Shown here piece after piece: positions 9,069-18,347 of a DNA stretch of 64,000 bases; positions within the stretch are counted from its first letter, which is position 1, and every line of letters begins with the position of its first letter. The stretch is from Xanthomonas campestris pv. badrii. Its GTDB lineage: Bacteria; Pseudomonadota; Gammaproteobacteria; Xanthomonadales; Xanthomonadaceae. The translations under genes were made by a program, and so were the position numbers. The stretch covers positions 1,302,001 to 1,366,000 of the forward strand of contig NZ_CP051651.1 of assembly GCF_012848175.1 (NCBI RefSeq). Direction: 5' to 3'. Under the pieces are notes generated by a model. That model saw nothing but the letters and a program-made list of their open reading frames with translations. It did not search any database and was not told where the DNA came from.

Positions 9069-10262
9069 ATGAGCCAGACGACTCCTGCTTCTTCCCAACC
9101 CGCGCCGGCCGCACCCAGCAAGCGCCGAGCGGCGCTGCGCATCGTGGCCATTCTGGTGATCCTGGCGATCATCGGTCTGGTGGCGTGGTACTTCCTGGTC
9201 GGCCGCTGGCACGAGGACACCGACGACGCCTACGTGCAGGGCAACCAGGTGCAGATCACCCCGATGGTGGGCGGCACCGTGGTCAGCATCGGCGCCGAAG
9301 ACGGCATGCGCGTGGAGCGCGGCCAACTGCTGGTGCAGCTGGACCCGGCCGATACCGCGGTGGCGCTGCAGCAGGCCGAAGCCAACCTGGCCAAGACCGT
9401 GCGCCAGGTGCGCGGTCTGTACCGCAGCGTGGAAGGTGCGCAGGCCGAAGTGTCCGCGCGCGAAGTGACGCTGCGCAGTGCCCGTGCCGACTTCGCCCGC
9501 CGCAGGAATCTGGCCGCCAGCGGTGCCATCTCCAACGAAGAACTGGCGCATGCCCGCGAAGAACTGGCGGCCGCCGAGGCCGCGGTGAGCGGTTCGCGCG
9601 AGAGCTTGGAGCGTAATCGCGCGCTGGTGGACGACAGCGCCCTGGCCAACCAACCGGACGTGCAGACCGCCGCCGCGCAGGTCCGCCAGGCCTATCTCAA
9701 CCATGCGCGCACCGGTGTGGTGGCGCCGGTCTCCGGTTATGTGGCGCGGCGCTCGGCGCAGGTTGGCCAGCGCGTGCAGCCGGGTAGCGTGCTGATGGCG
9801 GTGGTGCCGCTGGAGCAGGTGTGGGTGGAAGCCAACTTCAAGGAAACCCAGCTCAAGCACATGCGCCTGGGCCAGGAAGTGGAGCTGCATTCGGATCTGT
9901 ACGGCGGCGGCGTGGATTACACCGGTCGCATCGAAAGCCTGGGCCTGGGCACCGGCAGCGCGTTCTCGCTGCTGCCGGCGCAGAACGCCAGCGGCAACTG
10001 GATCAAGATCGTGCAGCGCGTGCCGGTCCGCATCGTGGTGGACAGCAAGCAGCTGGCCAGCAACCCGTTGCGCATCGGCCTGTCGATGAAGGTCGATGTG
10101 AACCTGCACGACCAGCAGGGCCGCGTGCTGCCGGCCAAGGCCGCCACGGGCGCGGTGTTTTCCACCGATGTGTATGCGCAGCAGCTCCAGGCCGCCGACG
10201 CCGACATCCATCGCATCATCCAGGACAACCTGCCGACGCAGGCTGCCACCAAGGCGGGCTGA
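9069..10262 (+). CDS. emrA: EmrA/HlyD-type membrane fusion protein
   Basis: This 397-aa periplasmic adaptor joins the inner-membrane pump to the outer-membrane channel. One N-terminal transmembrane helix (about residues 22-45) is followed by the EmrA hallmark DDAYVQGNQVQITP. A biotinyl-lipoyl-like domain, a coiled-coil hairpin (about 100-200) and a beta-barrel domain (VEANFKETQLKHMRLGQEVE) follow. It starts 10 bp after the outer-membrane gene and ends 6 bp before emrB. Confidence 0.94.
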   Translation: MSQTTPASSQPAPAAPSKRRAALRIVAILVILAIIGLVAWYFLVGRWHEDTDDAYVQGNQVQITPMVGGTVVSIGAEDGMRVERGQLLVQLDPADTAVALQQAEANLAKTVRQVRGLYRSVEGAQAEVSAREVTLRSARADFARRRNLAASGAISNEELAHAREELAAAEAAVSGSRESLERNRALVDDSALANQPDVQTAAAQVRQAYLNHARTGVVAPVSGYVARRSAQVGQRVQPGSVLMAVVPLEQVWVEANFKETQLKHMRLGQEVELHSDLYGGGVDYTGRIESLGLGTGSAFSLLPAQNASGNWIKIVQRVPVRIVVDSKQLASNPLRIGLSMKVDVNLHDQQGRVLPAKAATGAVFSTDVYAQQLQAADADIHRIIQDNLPTQAATKAG

Positions 10263-10268
10263 GCCACC

Positions 10269-11849
10269 ATGTCTTCGCAAGCTCCCACCGCGCCCGGCGG
10301 CCCGGCGGCACCGGCGCCCGCGGCCGGCTTTCGCCCGGCGAGCGTGGTGTTGTGCACCGTGGGCCTGGCGATGGCCTCGTTCATGCAGGTGCTGGACACC
10401 ACCATCGCCAACGTCTCGCTGCCCACCATCGCCGGTAATCTCGGCGCCAGTTCGCAGCAGGCCACCTGGGTCATCACCTCGTTCGCGGTGAGCACCGCGA
10501 TCGCGTTGCCGCTGACCGGCTGGCTGAGCCGTCGTTTCGGCGAAACCAAGTTGTTCGTGTGGTCCACGCTGGCCTTCACCGTCGCCTCGCTGCTGTGCGG
10601 GCTTGCGCAGAGCATGGGCATGCTGGTGGTGGCGCGCGCGCTGCAGGGCTTTGTGGCCGGCCCGATGTATCCCATCACCCAGAGCCTGCTGGTGTCGATC
10701 TATCCGCGCGACAAACGCGGGCAGGCGCTGGCGTTGCTGGCGATGATCACGGTGGTGGCGCCGATCGCCGGCCCGATCCTGGGCGGCTGGATTACCGACA
10801 ACTACAGCTGGGAATGGATCTTTCTGATCAATGTGCCGCTTGGCATCATCGCCAGCAGCATCGTCGGTTCGCAGTTGCGCCATCGCCCCGAACAGCTCGA
10901 AAAGCCGCGCATGGACTATATCGGCCTGATCCTGCTGGTGGTGGGCGTGGGTGCCCTGCAGCTGGTGCTGGACCTGGGCAACGACGAAGACTGGTTTTCC
11001 TCGGACAAGATCATCGTACTGGCCTGCGTTGCCGCGGTCGCGCTGGTGGTGTTCGTGATCTGGGAGCTGACCGACACCGATCCCATCGTCGATCTCAAGT
11101 TGTTCCGGCATCGCAACTTCCGCGCCGGCACCCTGGCGATGGTGGTGGCGTATGCGGCATTCTTCAGCGTGAGCCTGCTGATTCCGCAATGGCTGCAGCG
11201 CGACATGGGCTACACCGCGATCTGGGCTGGCCTTGCGACCGCACCGATCGGCATCCTGCCGGTGCTGATGACGCCGTTCGTGGGCAAATACGCGCTGCGC
11301 TTCGACCTGCGCATGCTGGCCACCATCGCCTTCGTGTTCATGTCGTTCACCAGCTTCTTCCGCTCCAACTTCAACCTGCAGGTGGACTTCGCCCATGTGG
11401 CCACGATCCAGCTGGTGATGGGCGTGGGCGTGGCGCTGTTCTTCATGCCGGTGCTGCAGATTTTGCTGTCGGATCTGGATGGTCGCGAGATTGCGGCAGG
11501 CTCGGGCCTGGCCACCTTCCTGCGCACGCTGGGCGGCAGTTTCGCCGCCTCGCTGACCACCTATCTGTGGGCGCGCCGCACCCAGGTGCACCATGCGCAT
11601 ATCACCGAACACATCTCGGTCTATACGCCTGGCATGCAGGAGCAGGTCACCGCCATGGGGCAGGGCGATCTGCAACGTGGCGCGGCCTTTCTCAACAACA
11701 TGATCAACCACCAGGCCTCCCAGATGGGCTTCAACGACATTTTCTACCTGCTGGGCTGGACCTTCCTGGCGATCATCTTTCTCCTGTGGCTGGCCAAGCC
11801 GCCGTTCGGTGCAGGCGCAGGTGGTGCGGCGGCGGCGGGTGGGCATTGA
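10269..11849 (+). CDS. emrB: DHA2-family MFS multidrug transporter (EmrB/QacA)
   Basis: This 526-aa proton-driven exporter has an expected 14 membrane segments. Motif C-like and antiporter signatures are visible: VLDTTIANVSLPTIAGNLGA in the first helix, WVITSFAVSTAIALPLTGWL in the next, and GPILGGWITDNYSWEWIFLI. It is the last gene of the marR-outer membrane-emrA-emrB operon and would supply the energy-coupled step. Substrates are probably hydrophobic toxicants, perhaps plant phenolics, but this is inferred from the family only. Confidence 0.95.
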   Translation: MSSQAPTAPGGPAAPAPAAGFRPASVVLCTVGLAMASFMQVLDTTIANVSLPTIAGNLGASSQQATWVITSFAVSTAIALPLTGWLSRRFGETKLFVWSTLAFTVASLLCGLAQSMGMLVVARALQGFVAGPMYPITQSLLVSIYPRDKRGQALALLAMITVVAPIAGPILGGWITDNYSWEWIFLINVPLGIIASSIVGSQLRHRPEQLEKPRMDYIGLILLVVGVGALQLVLDLGNDEDWFSSDKIIVLACVAAVALVVFVIWELTDTDPIVDLKLFRHRNFRAGTLAMVVAYAAFFSVSLLIPQWLQRDMGYTAIWAGLATAPIGILPVLMTPFVGKYALRFDLRMLATIAFVFMSFTSFFRSNFNLQVDFAHVATIQLVMGVGVALFFMPVLQILLSDLDGREIAAGSGLATFLRTLGGSFAASLTTYLWARRTQVHHAHITEHISVYTPGMQEQVTAMGQGDLQRGAAFLNNMINHQASQMGFNDIFYLLGWTFLAIIFLLWLAKPPFGAGAGGAAAAGGH

Positions 11850-11946
11850 GCACGGGTGACAAGGCGTTTGGCCGCTCTAACATCGGCTAAGACAACGACC
11901 TCATGCCGGTCTGGTGCAGAGCGGGTGATCTGCGACTTGGCTGCAG

Positions 11947-12054
11947 GGCCCTTGCCCGCCCACCCTCGCGGGACACGCCGCAAGTACATCCATGTAGGCT
12001 CTTACGCGGCATCCATGCCGCGTAAGGTCCCGCGACGGTGGGCGGGCAAGGGCC
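11947..12054. repeat. Nested inverted-repeat element
   Basis: Outer arms of 28 bp (11947-11974 and 12027-12054) are complementary with one mismatch; the outermost 18 bp are perfect. Inside sits a second perfect 12-bp hairpin (12001-12012/12015-12026) with a 2-base loop. The layout resembles a dispersed intergenic palindromic element. It sits downstream of emrB and just before a truncated gene, and may also act as a transcription terminator. Confidence 0.75.
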
Positions 12055-12105
12055 GATCAAGATGGTCGGTGTATTTAGCGCTTTTGAAAGCAACCAACAA
12101 AAGTT

Positions 12106-12429
12106 GTGTCGGAGAAGCTCATCGCCTTTGCCCTGCAGTCGCCTGTCGATCACGACACCCAGTTGTTGGCCGATGCACTGCATGCGGACAAGAGCATCCC
12201 CCTCAATCAACTCGAGGCGGTGGTCAACACGACGGGCTACACCATTCTGTCCAATCTCGGCGCAGATGCGACGATTCGTATATTCGCGCTCAACGTGCTG
12301 CTGTTTCCGGCGTCCAGCAATGCGCTGGACAGCCTTGCCGAGGCGTATGAAGCAAGCGGAGATCTCGCCCATTCAAGCGCCATCAGGCAGCGCATCAAGA
12401 ACATGTCCACTCCGCCTGGAAAACCATGA
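12106..12429 (+). pseudogene. C-terminal fragment of a serine-hydrolase-like protein
   Basis: This is a 107-codon open frame starting at GTG. Its end (LNVLLFPASSNALDSLAEAY, then EASGDLAHSSAIRQRI) resembles the TPR-like tail found after beta-lactamase-type serine hydrolase domains. There is no catalytic domain, no ribosome binding site, and the frame opens right after the inverted-repeat element. I read it as a 5'-truncated remnant, although a small functional protein cannot be excluded. Confidence 0.4.
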
Positions 12430-12586
12430 TCCGACTTGAGGGGGTGTGAGGCCTCAGTTGTTTGTTGCTGGTTGCAGCTCGATTGCCCAGTTCTGCGTTG
12501 CGCCGCCGTTGTCGCATTCGGGCTGTGCTGCCGATCGGCACGCTCACCAATGTCGAGGGGCTATTGTCCAAGACATCGCCCAACGC

Positions 12587-12614
12587 AAAAAACCTCGCCG
12601 AAGCGAGGTTTTTT
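12587..12614 (-). terminator. Intrinsic terminator of tRNA-Leu
   Basis: A perfect 12-bp stem (12587-12598 with 12603-12614), a 4-base loop and a run of six T on the minus strand lie 19 bp downstream of the tRNA 3' end. This is a textbook rho-independent terminator for the minus-strand tRNA transcript. The 12430-12586 stretch beside it holds nothing I recognise. Confidence 0.9.
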
Positions 12615-12632
12615 ACGATCTACCGTGAGTCG

Positions 12633-12719
12633 TGGTGCCCAGGAGAGGACTCGAACCTCCACGAAGTTGCCCCCGCTAGCACCTGAAGCTAGTGCGTCTA
12701 CCAATTCCGCCACCTGGGC
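12633..12719 (-). tRNA. tRNA-Leu (anticodon CAG)
   Basis: This is an 87-nt class II tRNA on the minus strand. The acceptor stem GCCCAGG pairs with CCTGGGC, the D-arm contains GGTAGACGC, and the anticodon loop is TTCAGGT between the CTAGC/GCTAG stem. A long variable arm (GGGGGCAACTTCGT), a T-arm GGTTCGAGTCC and an encoded CCA end follow. It reads the Leu codon CUG. A strong terminator follows. Confidence 0.95.
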
Positions 12720-12861
12720 GACTCAGGGTGCGAATTGTGCAAGCTGCGCGTGCGGCTGTCAACGCATCTTCTGCAAAAATATTTGCCGTTGCCCGCGCTG
12801 TGCGTGACCGGGACAGCGCCACCATCGGCGCAGGCGCGCGGCATGCGTCCGCCACTGCCGC

Positions 12862-15123
12862 TTACGGCAGCTGCGTGGCCTGCAAGGCGACCTCCACGCT
12901 CTGCACCGGTTCGCTGGCAGAGCGCGCCAGCTGCACGCGATACGTGCCCGCTGCGATCTTCCAGTGCCGTGCCTTCGCGTCGAAATCGGCCAGCGTCTTC
13001 GGCTCGGCCACTACCTGCACGCGGCGCTTCTCGCCGGGCTTGAGCGTGAGCTTCTGCCAGCCGATCAGCCGCAGCGGGGTGGCGTGGCCCTCCGGCAGCA
13101 TGAGGTAGAGCTGCGGTACTGCAGCGCCTTCGCGTTCACCGGTGTTCTCCACGTCGAAACGCGCGGTGAGCGTGCTGCCTGTTGCATCCACCTGCAGGTT
13201 GCCCATGTCAAAGCGGGTGTACGACAGGCCATGTCCGAACGGATAACGCGGGGTGAGCTTGCGTGCGGCAAACCATTTGTAGCCGACGTTGGCACCTTCG
13301 ATGGTGTAATCGATGCTGTCCTCGCCGGGTTTGGCCGGCTTGAAGCCAAGGCCGGGAATCGACGGGCGCGGCAGCTGCGATTCGTCCACCGGCCAGGTCA
13401 CCGGCAGGTGGCCGGAGGGATTCACCGCGCCGGTCAGCAGGTTGGCGATCGCCTCGCCGCCGCCGATGCCCGGGTACCACGCTTGCAGCACCGCCGGCAC
13501 GCGCTCGGCCCAGGGCATGCGCACCGGCCCGTTGGTTTCCAGCACCACGGTGGTCTTGGGGTTGGCTTTGGCTACCGTCTCGATCAGGGCGTCCTGGTTG
13601 TCGGGCAGCCGCATGTCCGGCAGGTCCACCGATTCGGCCGCCCACTGGGTGGCAAATACGATCGCCACATCGGCGGCCTTGGCCGCGCGTGCGGCCGCAT
13701 TGCGATCCTTGCCATCCACGTAGTCGATCTGCACGTTCGGCAATGCGGCGCGCAGCGCCTGCAGCGGCGAAGACGGATGGATGATCACCGGGCCCGGCCA
13801 GGTGGTCGGGGTGAGGCCGGGCACCGCATTGCCGCCGTTGATGGTGTAGTCCACGCGCGAGGAGCCGCCACCGGACATCACGCCCTTGTCGGCATAGCCG
13901 CCGATGACCGCGATGCGGCGCACCTGGCTGGATAGCGGCAAGGTGGCCTGCTCGTTACGCAGCAGCACGCTGCCTTCTTCGGCAACATGCTGCGCGGCCA
14001 GTTGCCCGGCCTTGCCATCGATGGGCTGACGCTGGGTCGGGTGATCGAATGCGCCATGCGCGAACAGGCTGCGCAAGACCCGCTTGACCATATCGTCCAG
14101 GCGCGCACGCGGCACCACCCCGGCACCCACCGCCATGCGCAGCGGCGCATCGAAGAACACCGCCGCATCGAACACTTCGCCGGCCGATTGCTGGTCCAGC
14201 CCGGCCAGCGCGGCCTTGGAGCCGCTGTGCACGCCGCCCCAATCGGACATCACGTAGCCGGGGTAGTGCCATTCCTGCTTGAGCACCTGGTTGAGCAGGT
14301 AATCGTGCTCGCAGCCGTAGATGCCATTGATCTTGTTGTAAGAGCACATCACCGAGGCGGGGTCGCCGATCTTCAGCGCGATCTCGAAGGCCAGCAGGTC
14401 CGATTCGTGCATGGCCTGCTCGCCGAGTTGCGCGCTGTGGAAGTTGCGCCGGGTTTCCATGTCGTTGAGTGCGAAGTGCTTCATCGTCGACAACACATGT
14501 GCGCTCTGCACGCCGCGGATCGACTCGCCGACCATGCTGCCTGCCAGCAGCGGGTCTTCGCCGGCATATTCGAAATTGCGGCCGTTGCGTGGATCGCGCT
14601 GCAGGTTGACGCTGCCGGCCAGCAGCACGTTGAAGCCCTGCTGCCAGGATTCGCGGCCCATGGTCCGGCCGCCGGCAAAGGCCAGCTGTCGATTCCAGCT
14701 GGACGCGGTGGACGGGCCCGACGGCATCGCGGTGGCGTAGTCGCCCTTGCGGATGCCGCCGGGATTGGTGACGCCGACACCGGCATCGGCCAGTTGTTGC
14801 GCCGGGACGCCCAGCCGTGGAATGCCGGGCACATAGCCGGCCGAGCCCAGCGCGCCCTCGGGCTTGGGGATCTTGTCGGTGCCCAGGCCGAAGTAGCTGC
14901 GCAACATCTGGAATTTTTCGTCGTCGCTCATCTGGGCGAGCAGCCGGTCGGCACGCTGGTCCGCCGTCAGTGCGGTATCCATCCACGGCTGCGGCGCCGC
15001 TGCCGTTTGCGCCACCGCCGCCGGTGCGGCCAGGGCCATGCCCAGGTACATCACCACCGCCAGCACCAGCGGGCGCGGGCGGAAGACGGGGCGTGTAAAC
15101 GTTTTCATGTCGGGATGTGGCAC
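12862..15123 (-). CDS. Exported glycoside hydrolase family 3 beta-glucosidase
   Basis: This 753-aa GH3 enzyme removes terminal beta-linked sugars (glucose or xylose) from oligosaccharides. A signal peptide ends near AAPAAVAQT. The N-terminal TIM barrel carries the nucleophile Asp in VMSDWGG (about residue 294). The alpha/beta sandwich domain (ATQWAAESVDLPDMRLP) follows, then the fibronectin-III-like C-terminal domain (LPEGHATPLRLIGWQKLTL). The GTG at 15123 has GAAGGA upstream at good spacing; an ATG at 15108 would shorten the signal by five residues. Such enzymes help plant-associated bacteria use cell-wall sugars. Confidence 0.93.
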   Translation of the reverse strand: MPHPDMKTFTRPVFRPRPLVLAVVMYLGMALAAPAAVAQTAAAPQPWMDTALTADQRADRLLAQMSDDEKFQMLRSYFGLGTDKIPKPEGALGSAGYVPGIPRLGVPAQQLADAGVGVTNPGGIRKGDYATAMPSGPSTASSWNRQLAFAGGRTMGRESWQQGFNVLLAGSVNLQRDPRNGRNFEYAGEDPLLAGSMVGESIRGVQSAHVLSTMKHFALNDMETRRNFHSAQLGEQAMHESDLLAFEIALKIGDPASVMCSYNKINGIYGCEHDYLLNQVLKQEWHYPGYVMSDWGGVHSGSKAALAGLDQQSAGEVFDAAVFFDAPLRMAVGAGVVPRARLDDMVKRVLRSLFAHGAFDHPTQRQPIDGKAGQLAAQHVAEEGSVLLRNEQATLPLSSQVRRIAVIGGYADKGVMSGGGSSRVDYTINGGNAVPGLTPTTWPGPVIIHPSSPLQALRAALPNVQIDYVDGKDRNAAARAAKAADVAIVFATQWAAESVDLPDMRLPDNQDALIETVAKANPKTTVVLETNGPVRMPWAERVPAVLQAWYPGIGGGEAIANLLTGAVNPSGHLPVTWPVDESQLPRPSIPGLGFKPAKPGEDSIDYTIEGANVGYKWFAARKLTPRYPFGHGLSYTRFDMGNLQVDATGSTLTARFDVENTGEREGAAVPQLYLMLPEGHATPLRLIGWQKLTLKPGEKRRVQVVAEPKTLADFDAKARHWKIAAGTYRVQLARSASEPVQSVEVALQATQLP

Positions 15124-15229
15124 GGGGTGTCCTTCTATTACGGGTCATGTCAGAACAGGTCGGGCACCGCGGTGCCCGGATCGGATGGCGCTCTGGCGCG
15201 CCTGGCCGCTCGCCGAACTGGCGGGGCCG

Positions 15230-16999
15230 TCAGAAGTCGGTCTGCGCGGTCCGCAGCACCGGATACAGCTGGTAGCGCTCGTCCCAGGAGGAATGGCGCC
15301 GGGCGAAAAATTCCAGCCGCGCCTGTGGGTCGGCGGCAAAGGTCGTGTCGTTGGCCAGGCGCTGTTCGAACTGCGCCTGCAGGCCGGCATCGCGGGCCAG
15401 CATGTCGCGCGCCACGTCTTCGGCGACGTAGGCCTCCATGTATTCCTTGCGTTCGAAGGCAGTATTGAAAAAGCCCCACTGCAGCAACGAGTCCGGCGCC
15501 TGTGGTTCCAGCATCGCCATCACCAGGCGCGCCTTGGGCTGGGCGATCGGCACGAACAGCGAGCCGGCCGGGACGGCGCGGCGTTCCTCGCGCCATTGCC
15601 CGCTGACTTCCACGGTCTGGTGGCTTTCGTTGGGGCGTGCCGCGAACTTGACCGCGTCGGCGCGGAAGGTTTGCACCGGCCGCTGCGCCGCATTGCCGAT
15701 GGTCGTGAACTGGATGCCATGCAGGCGCAGTTTTTCGCCCACCAAGGCTGCTTGCGCAGCCGGGACCAGGTAGCCGCCGCGCGGCGCATCCACCACCACA
15801 TCGGGCTTGATCTGGTCGCGCAGCGGCACCTTCCAGACTTGCGGCTTGCTTTCGTCGTAGCGCGTCATCAGCGCGCCGGAAATCGGCGACGGTGTGCGCG
15901 TATACGCGTAGCCACGAAACGCCACGGTGCGTGCGTTTGGGCCCGCAGCGAAGCTCAACGGTTCGGTCGTGCCGGCCAAGCGCGTGGCGCGCTGGTCGGC
16001 CGCCAGTGCATCGGCGCGCCACTGGGTGCCATGGCGTGCGGCCTGCTGCAGCACCGAGACGATGGCGTTGCGGGTGACCCGCACGCGCGTGGGGTAATCC
16101 TTCCACGAATGCGTTTCTACCAACATGCCGAAGCGGTTGCGCAGCAGGAAATAGCCGTGCGAGAAGCGCGGCGGCGACACGTCGTCGGCAAAGCCGGAGG
16201 TGGGATCGTCCTCGCGCACGAAGGAGGGGTAATACGGCAGCGGCAGCGAGCCCTGCTTGCGCAGGTCGGCCAGCACCGCATCGCGCCAGCGGATGCCGTC
16301 GCGCTGCAGGGCGGTGTCGCCCGCGTGCACCGGCTCCACCTGCACCGAGACGTCGTGCTCGAACTTGGCGCCGTCGGTGACGTGCAGGTCCACGTACATC
16401 AATGGGTCCCATTGCTGCACCAGGCGCAGCATGGCCTGCATTTCCGGCGCGTCGGCCTTGACGTAGTCGCGGTTGAGGTTGAGGTTCTGCGCGGTGGTGC
16501 GCCAGCCCATCTGTTCCGGGCCACGCTGGTTGGGGCGATTCCAGGCGCCGAAGCGTTCATGGCCATCGACGTTGAACACCGGTACGAACACCCACACCAG
16601 CTTGTCGAGCACGCCTTTGTTGGCCTTGCCCTCGAGCAGCTCGCGCAAGGCCAGGAAGCCGGCGTCCTTGCCATCGATCTCGCCGGCATGGATGCCGCCC
16701 TGGATCAGCACCACCGGCAGTTTGCGTTGCGCGGCGGCGTCTGCATCCAGCGTGCCGCTGGTGGAGACGACCAGCGCCTTCATCGGCCGGCCTTCGGGCG
16801 TGGTGCCGAACTGCGTGCAGCGCACCGCCTGTGGATAGCGCTGCGCAAAGGCATCGCATAGCGCGATGACTTCGTCGTAGCGGCCGGTCTGCGTAAAGCC
16901 GCTACGCTCGGCCACGCTGGTCAGCGGCTCGGCGGCAAGCGCGGTGGAAACGGAAGTCGACAACAACAGGCCCAAGGCCAGGCGGGTGTAGCGGGGCAT
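15230..16999 (-). CDS. Secreted M14-family zinc carboxypeptidase
   Basis: This is a 589-aa metallopeptidase with a signal peptide (cleavage near TALAAEP). Zinc ligands are visible as H104 and E107 (GIHAGEIDG) and H206 (MYVDLHVTDG). NVDGHERFG and RTTAQNLNLNRDY are typical of the M14 catalytic core. It probably trims C-terminal residues from peptides in the periplasm or outside the cell. The ATG at 16999 was chosen because the signal peptide starts there; the upstream open frame has no protein character. Confidence 0.9.
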   Translation of the reverse strand: MPRYTRLALGLLLSTSVSTALAAEPLTSVAERSGFTQTGRYDEVIALCDAFAQRYPQAVRCTQFGTTPEGRPMKALVVSTSGTLDADAAAQRKLPVVLIQGGIHAGEIDGKDAGFLALRELLEGKANKGVLDKLVWVFVPVFNVDGHERFGAWNRPNQRGPEQMGWRTTAQNLNLNRDYVKADAPEMQAMLRLVQQWDPLMYVDLHVTDGAKFEHDVSVQVEPVHAGDTALQRDGIRWRDAVLADLRKQGSLPLPYYPSFVREDDPTSGFADDVSPPRFSHGYFLLRNRFGMLVETHSWKDYPTRVRVTRNAIVSVLQQAARHGTQWRADALAADQRATRLAGTTEPLSFAAGPNARTVAFRGYAYTRTPSPISGALMTRYDESKPQVWKVPLRDQIKPDVVVDAPRGGYLVPAAQAALVGEKLRLHGIQFTTIGNAAQRPVQTFRADAVKFAARPNESHQTVEVSGQWREERRAVPAGSLFVPIAQPKARLVMAMLEPQAPDSLLQWGFFNTAFERKEYMEAYVAEDVARDMLARDAGLQAQFEQRLANDTTFAADPQARLEFFARRHSSWDERYQLYPVLRTAQTDF

Positions 17000-17157
17000 C
17001 CAGCGGTCCGGTGTCCAGGAAAACGTTTGCAATGTAGCCGAGCCGGCGCGGAAGGCCAATCTGCAATGCGGCATGGGCCCCGGCCAGCAGTGAGCGCGAG
17101 TGCCCGGGCGGGGCTGCTTTTCGCTGCATCTCATGCGCCATGCATAGGCATTTGATG

Positions 17158-17535
17158 ATGTCGAATGCACCGGTGCCCGCACGACCGCATGGCCGGACGT
17201 CCACCGTGCCGGGCCCAACCGCCGGCGTGCGCCTGCCGCGCCAGATGCGTTTCATCATCCGCACCGAAGCCTGCGAGCGTTTCAGCTTCTACGGGATGCG
17301 CAACATCCTGGTGTTGCTCCTGATCACCTCATCGCGCTGGGCGCGGGCGGTATCGAGCCGCTGGTGGCTTCGCTCTTGGGCGACCAGTTCGACCAGTCCA
17401 AAAAGCACCTGGCCAAGGGTTCCCGGCATTTTGATGTTTACGCCACGCTGGTGTTCTGGCTGGAGCGCAAGCGCCATGCGGTATTGCGGTCAGGCGCGCG
17501 CCCGGCGGCATGCTCGGTTGGATTCGCCGGTTGAA
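17158..17535 (+). pseudogene. Decayed paralogue of the PTR2 peptide transporter
   Basis: The N-terminal part (TEACERFSFYGMRNILV) is nearly identical to the intact transporter at 18348-19913. The segment for helices 2-3 is missing: LLLITS joins out of frame to the part encoding IALGAGGI-PLVAS-GDQFDQS. A second deletion then joins HLAK to the region encoding ATLVFWL. At least two internal deletions and a frameshift leave no transporter. It is a clear truncated duplicate of its neighbour. Confidence 0.8.
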
Positions 17536-17613
17536 TTAAAGCTTCGCATGCGGCCTGCCTTGTTTGGAGCAGCGGGCTAGCATCAGGTCTCCGACTCAAA
17601 TGCGAGTGAATCC

Positions 17614-17922
17614 ATGCGTATTCTGTCACCCATCTCTAAATCTCGCGCGTTCGTCACGGCTGGGCTCGCTGTGCTTGCCGCGTTGAGTACCACTGCTGTT
17701 CTTGCCCAAAACGAAACAGGTGTCGAGACCAGCGCTCTCGCGCCCATGGATGCGAACTACCGCCAGGTGCTGTTGGCCACCTTGCCCGATGCCAAAGTTA
17801 AATGCGCAAGATCGACAATATCAGGTACCTACAAGCCATACTGGATGTACAGCTTCGGCGCCAGCCCCTTGGTTCAGGGCGGCCAAAGACTGTATTTCGC
17901 TCAGTGGAAATGCCGCCCTTGA
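17614..17922 (+). CDS. Small secreted protein of unknown function
   Basis: This is a 102-aa open frame with a convincing signal peptide (VTAGLAVLAALSTTAVLAQN, cleavage after Ala about 31). The mature part is short, with two cysteines (KVKCARS and QWKCRP) that could pair, and an aromatic stretch YKPYWMYSF. I do not recognise the family. It sits in a decayed region, so it may be a shortened version of a longer gene. Confidence 0.45.
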   Translation: MRILSPISKSRAFVTAGLAVLAALSTTAVLAQNETGVETSALAPMDANYRQVLLATLPDAKVKCARSTISGTYKPYWMYSFGASPLVQGGQRLYFAQWKCRP

Positions 17923-18059
17923 AGTCTGCTGGGTTGCTGATTTTTTTCCATTGAGCATGAGGGCCAGCGGTTGGGTGCGGGGTGCAGCGCTCACCTTGAA
18001 GCGTCGGCACTCCGCCCTCAACCGGGCTGCGCGGCATGGGTTCTGCCCATTACGCCGGT

Positions 18060-18205
18060 GACATCGCAGAAGCGCTCCAGCACGGTCGGCAGCAGCGTCA
18101 CCCTGTTGGCCACCAGCGCGAGAGTGTCTTGTTGGCGAACAGCGTTGCCCGGTGGGGCGCGGCGATGAAGACCACCCGGGTCACCTGCGGCATGGGATGA
18201 ACATC
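18060..18205 (-). pseudogene. Remnant of an alpha/beta hydrolase
   Basis: The minus strand encodes TRVVFIAAPHRATLFANKTL, close to the VFIATPHRGSxLA motif after the nucleophile strand of lipase-like alpha/beta hydrolases. A stop follows, and the next frame resumes with LALVANRVTLLPTVLERF, the expected continuation. A frameshift and the lack of flanking domains mark it as a decayed fragment lying between the two PTR2 copies. The rest of 17923-18300 holds nothing else I recognise. Confidence 0.5.
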
Positions 18206-18347
18206 AGGAAGGCGCCAAGGTCCTCGCGCAGCCGGGCCAGGTCTTGAGAGGATGGCACGGGGCAGCCGATGGCCTCGTCCCACCGCATGTCGCCGAATGG
18301 CGCCCGCCGGTACCATAGGGCCTGTCACCAGTTCGACCGGACCGCCT

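Noticed and set aside
8994..11846. A 950-codon minus-strand frame across the efflux genes
   Set aside because: It is a shadow of emrA and emrB, and the protein is His/Gln/Arg-rich with no family resemblance.
12633..12719. tRNA-Leu as an integration site for an island
   Set aside because: No integrase, direct repeat of the tRNA 3' end or foreign gene block lies next to it.
17140..17580. Intact 146-aa protein at the first PTR2 copy
   Set aside because: The frame follows the transporter only at its N-terminus; the rest is a frameshifted version of transporter sequence, so it was called a pseudogene.
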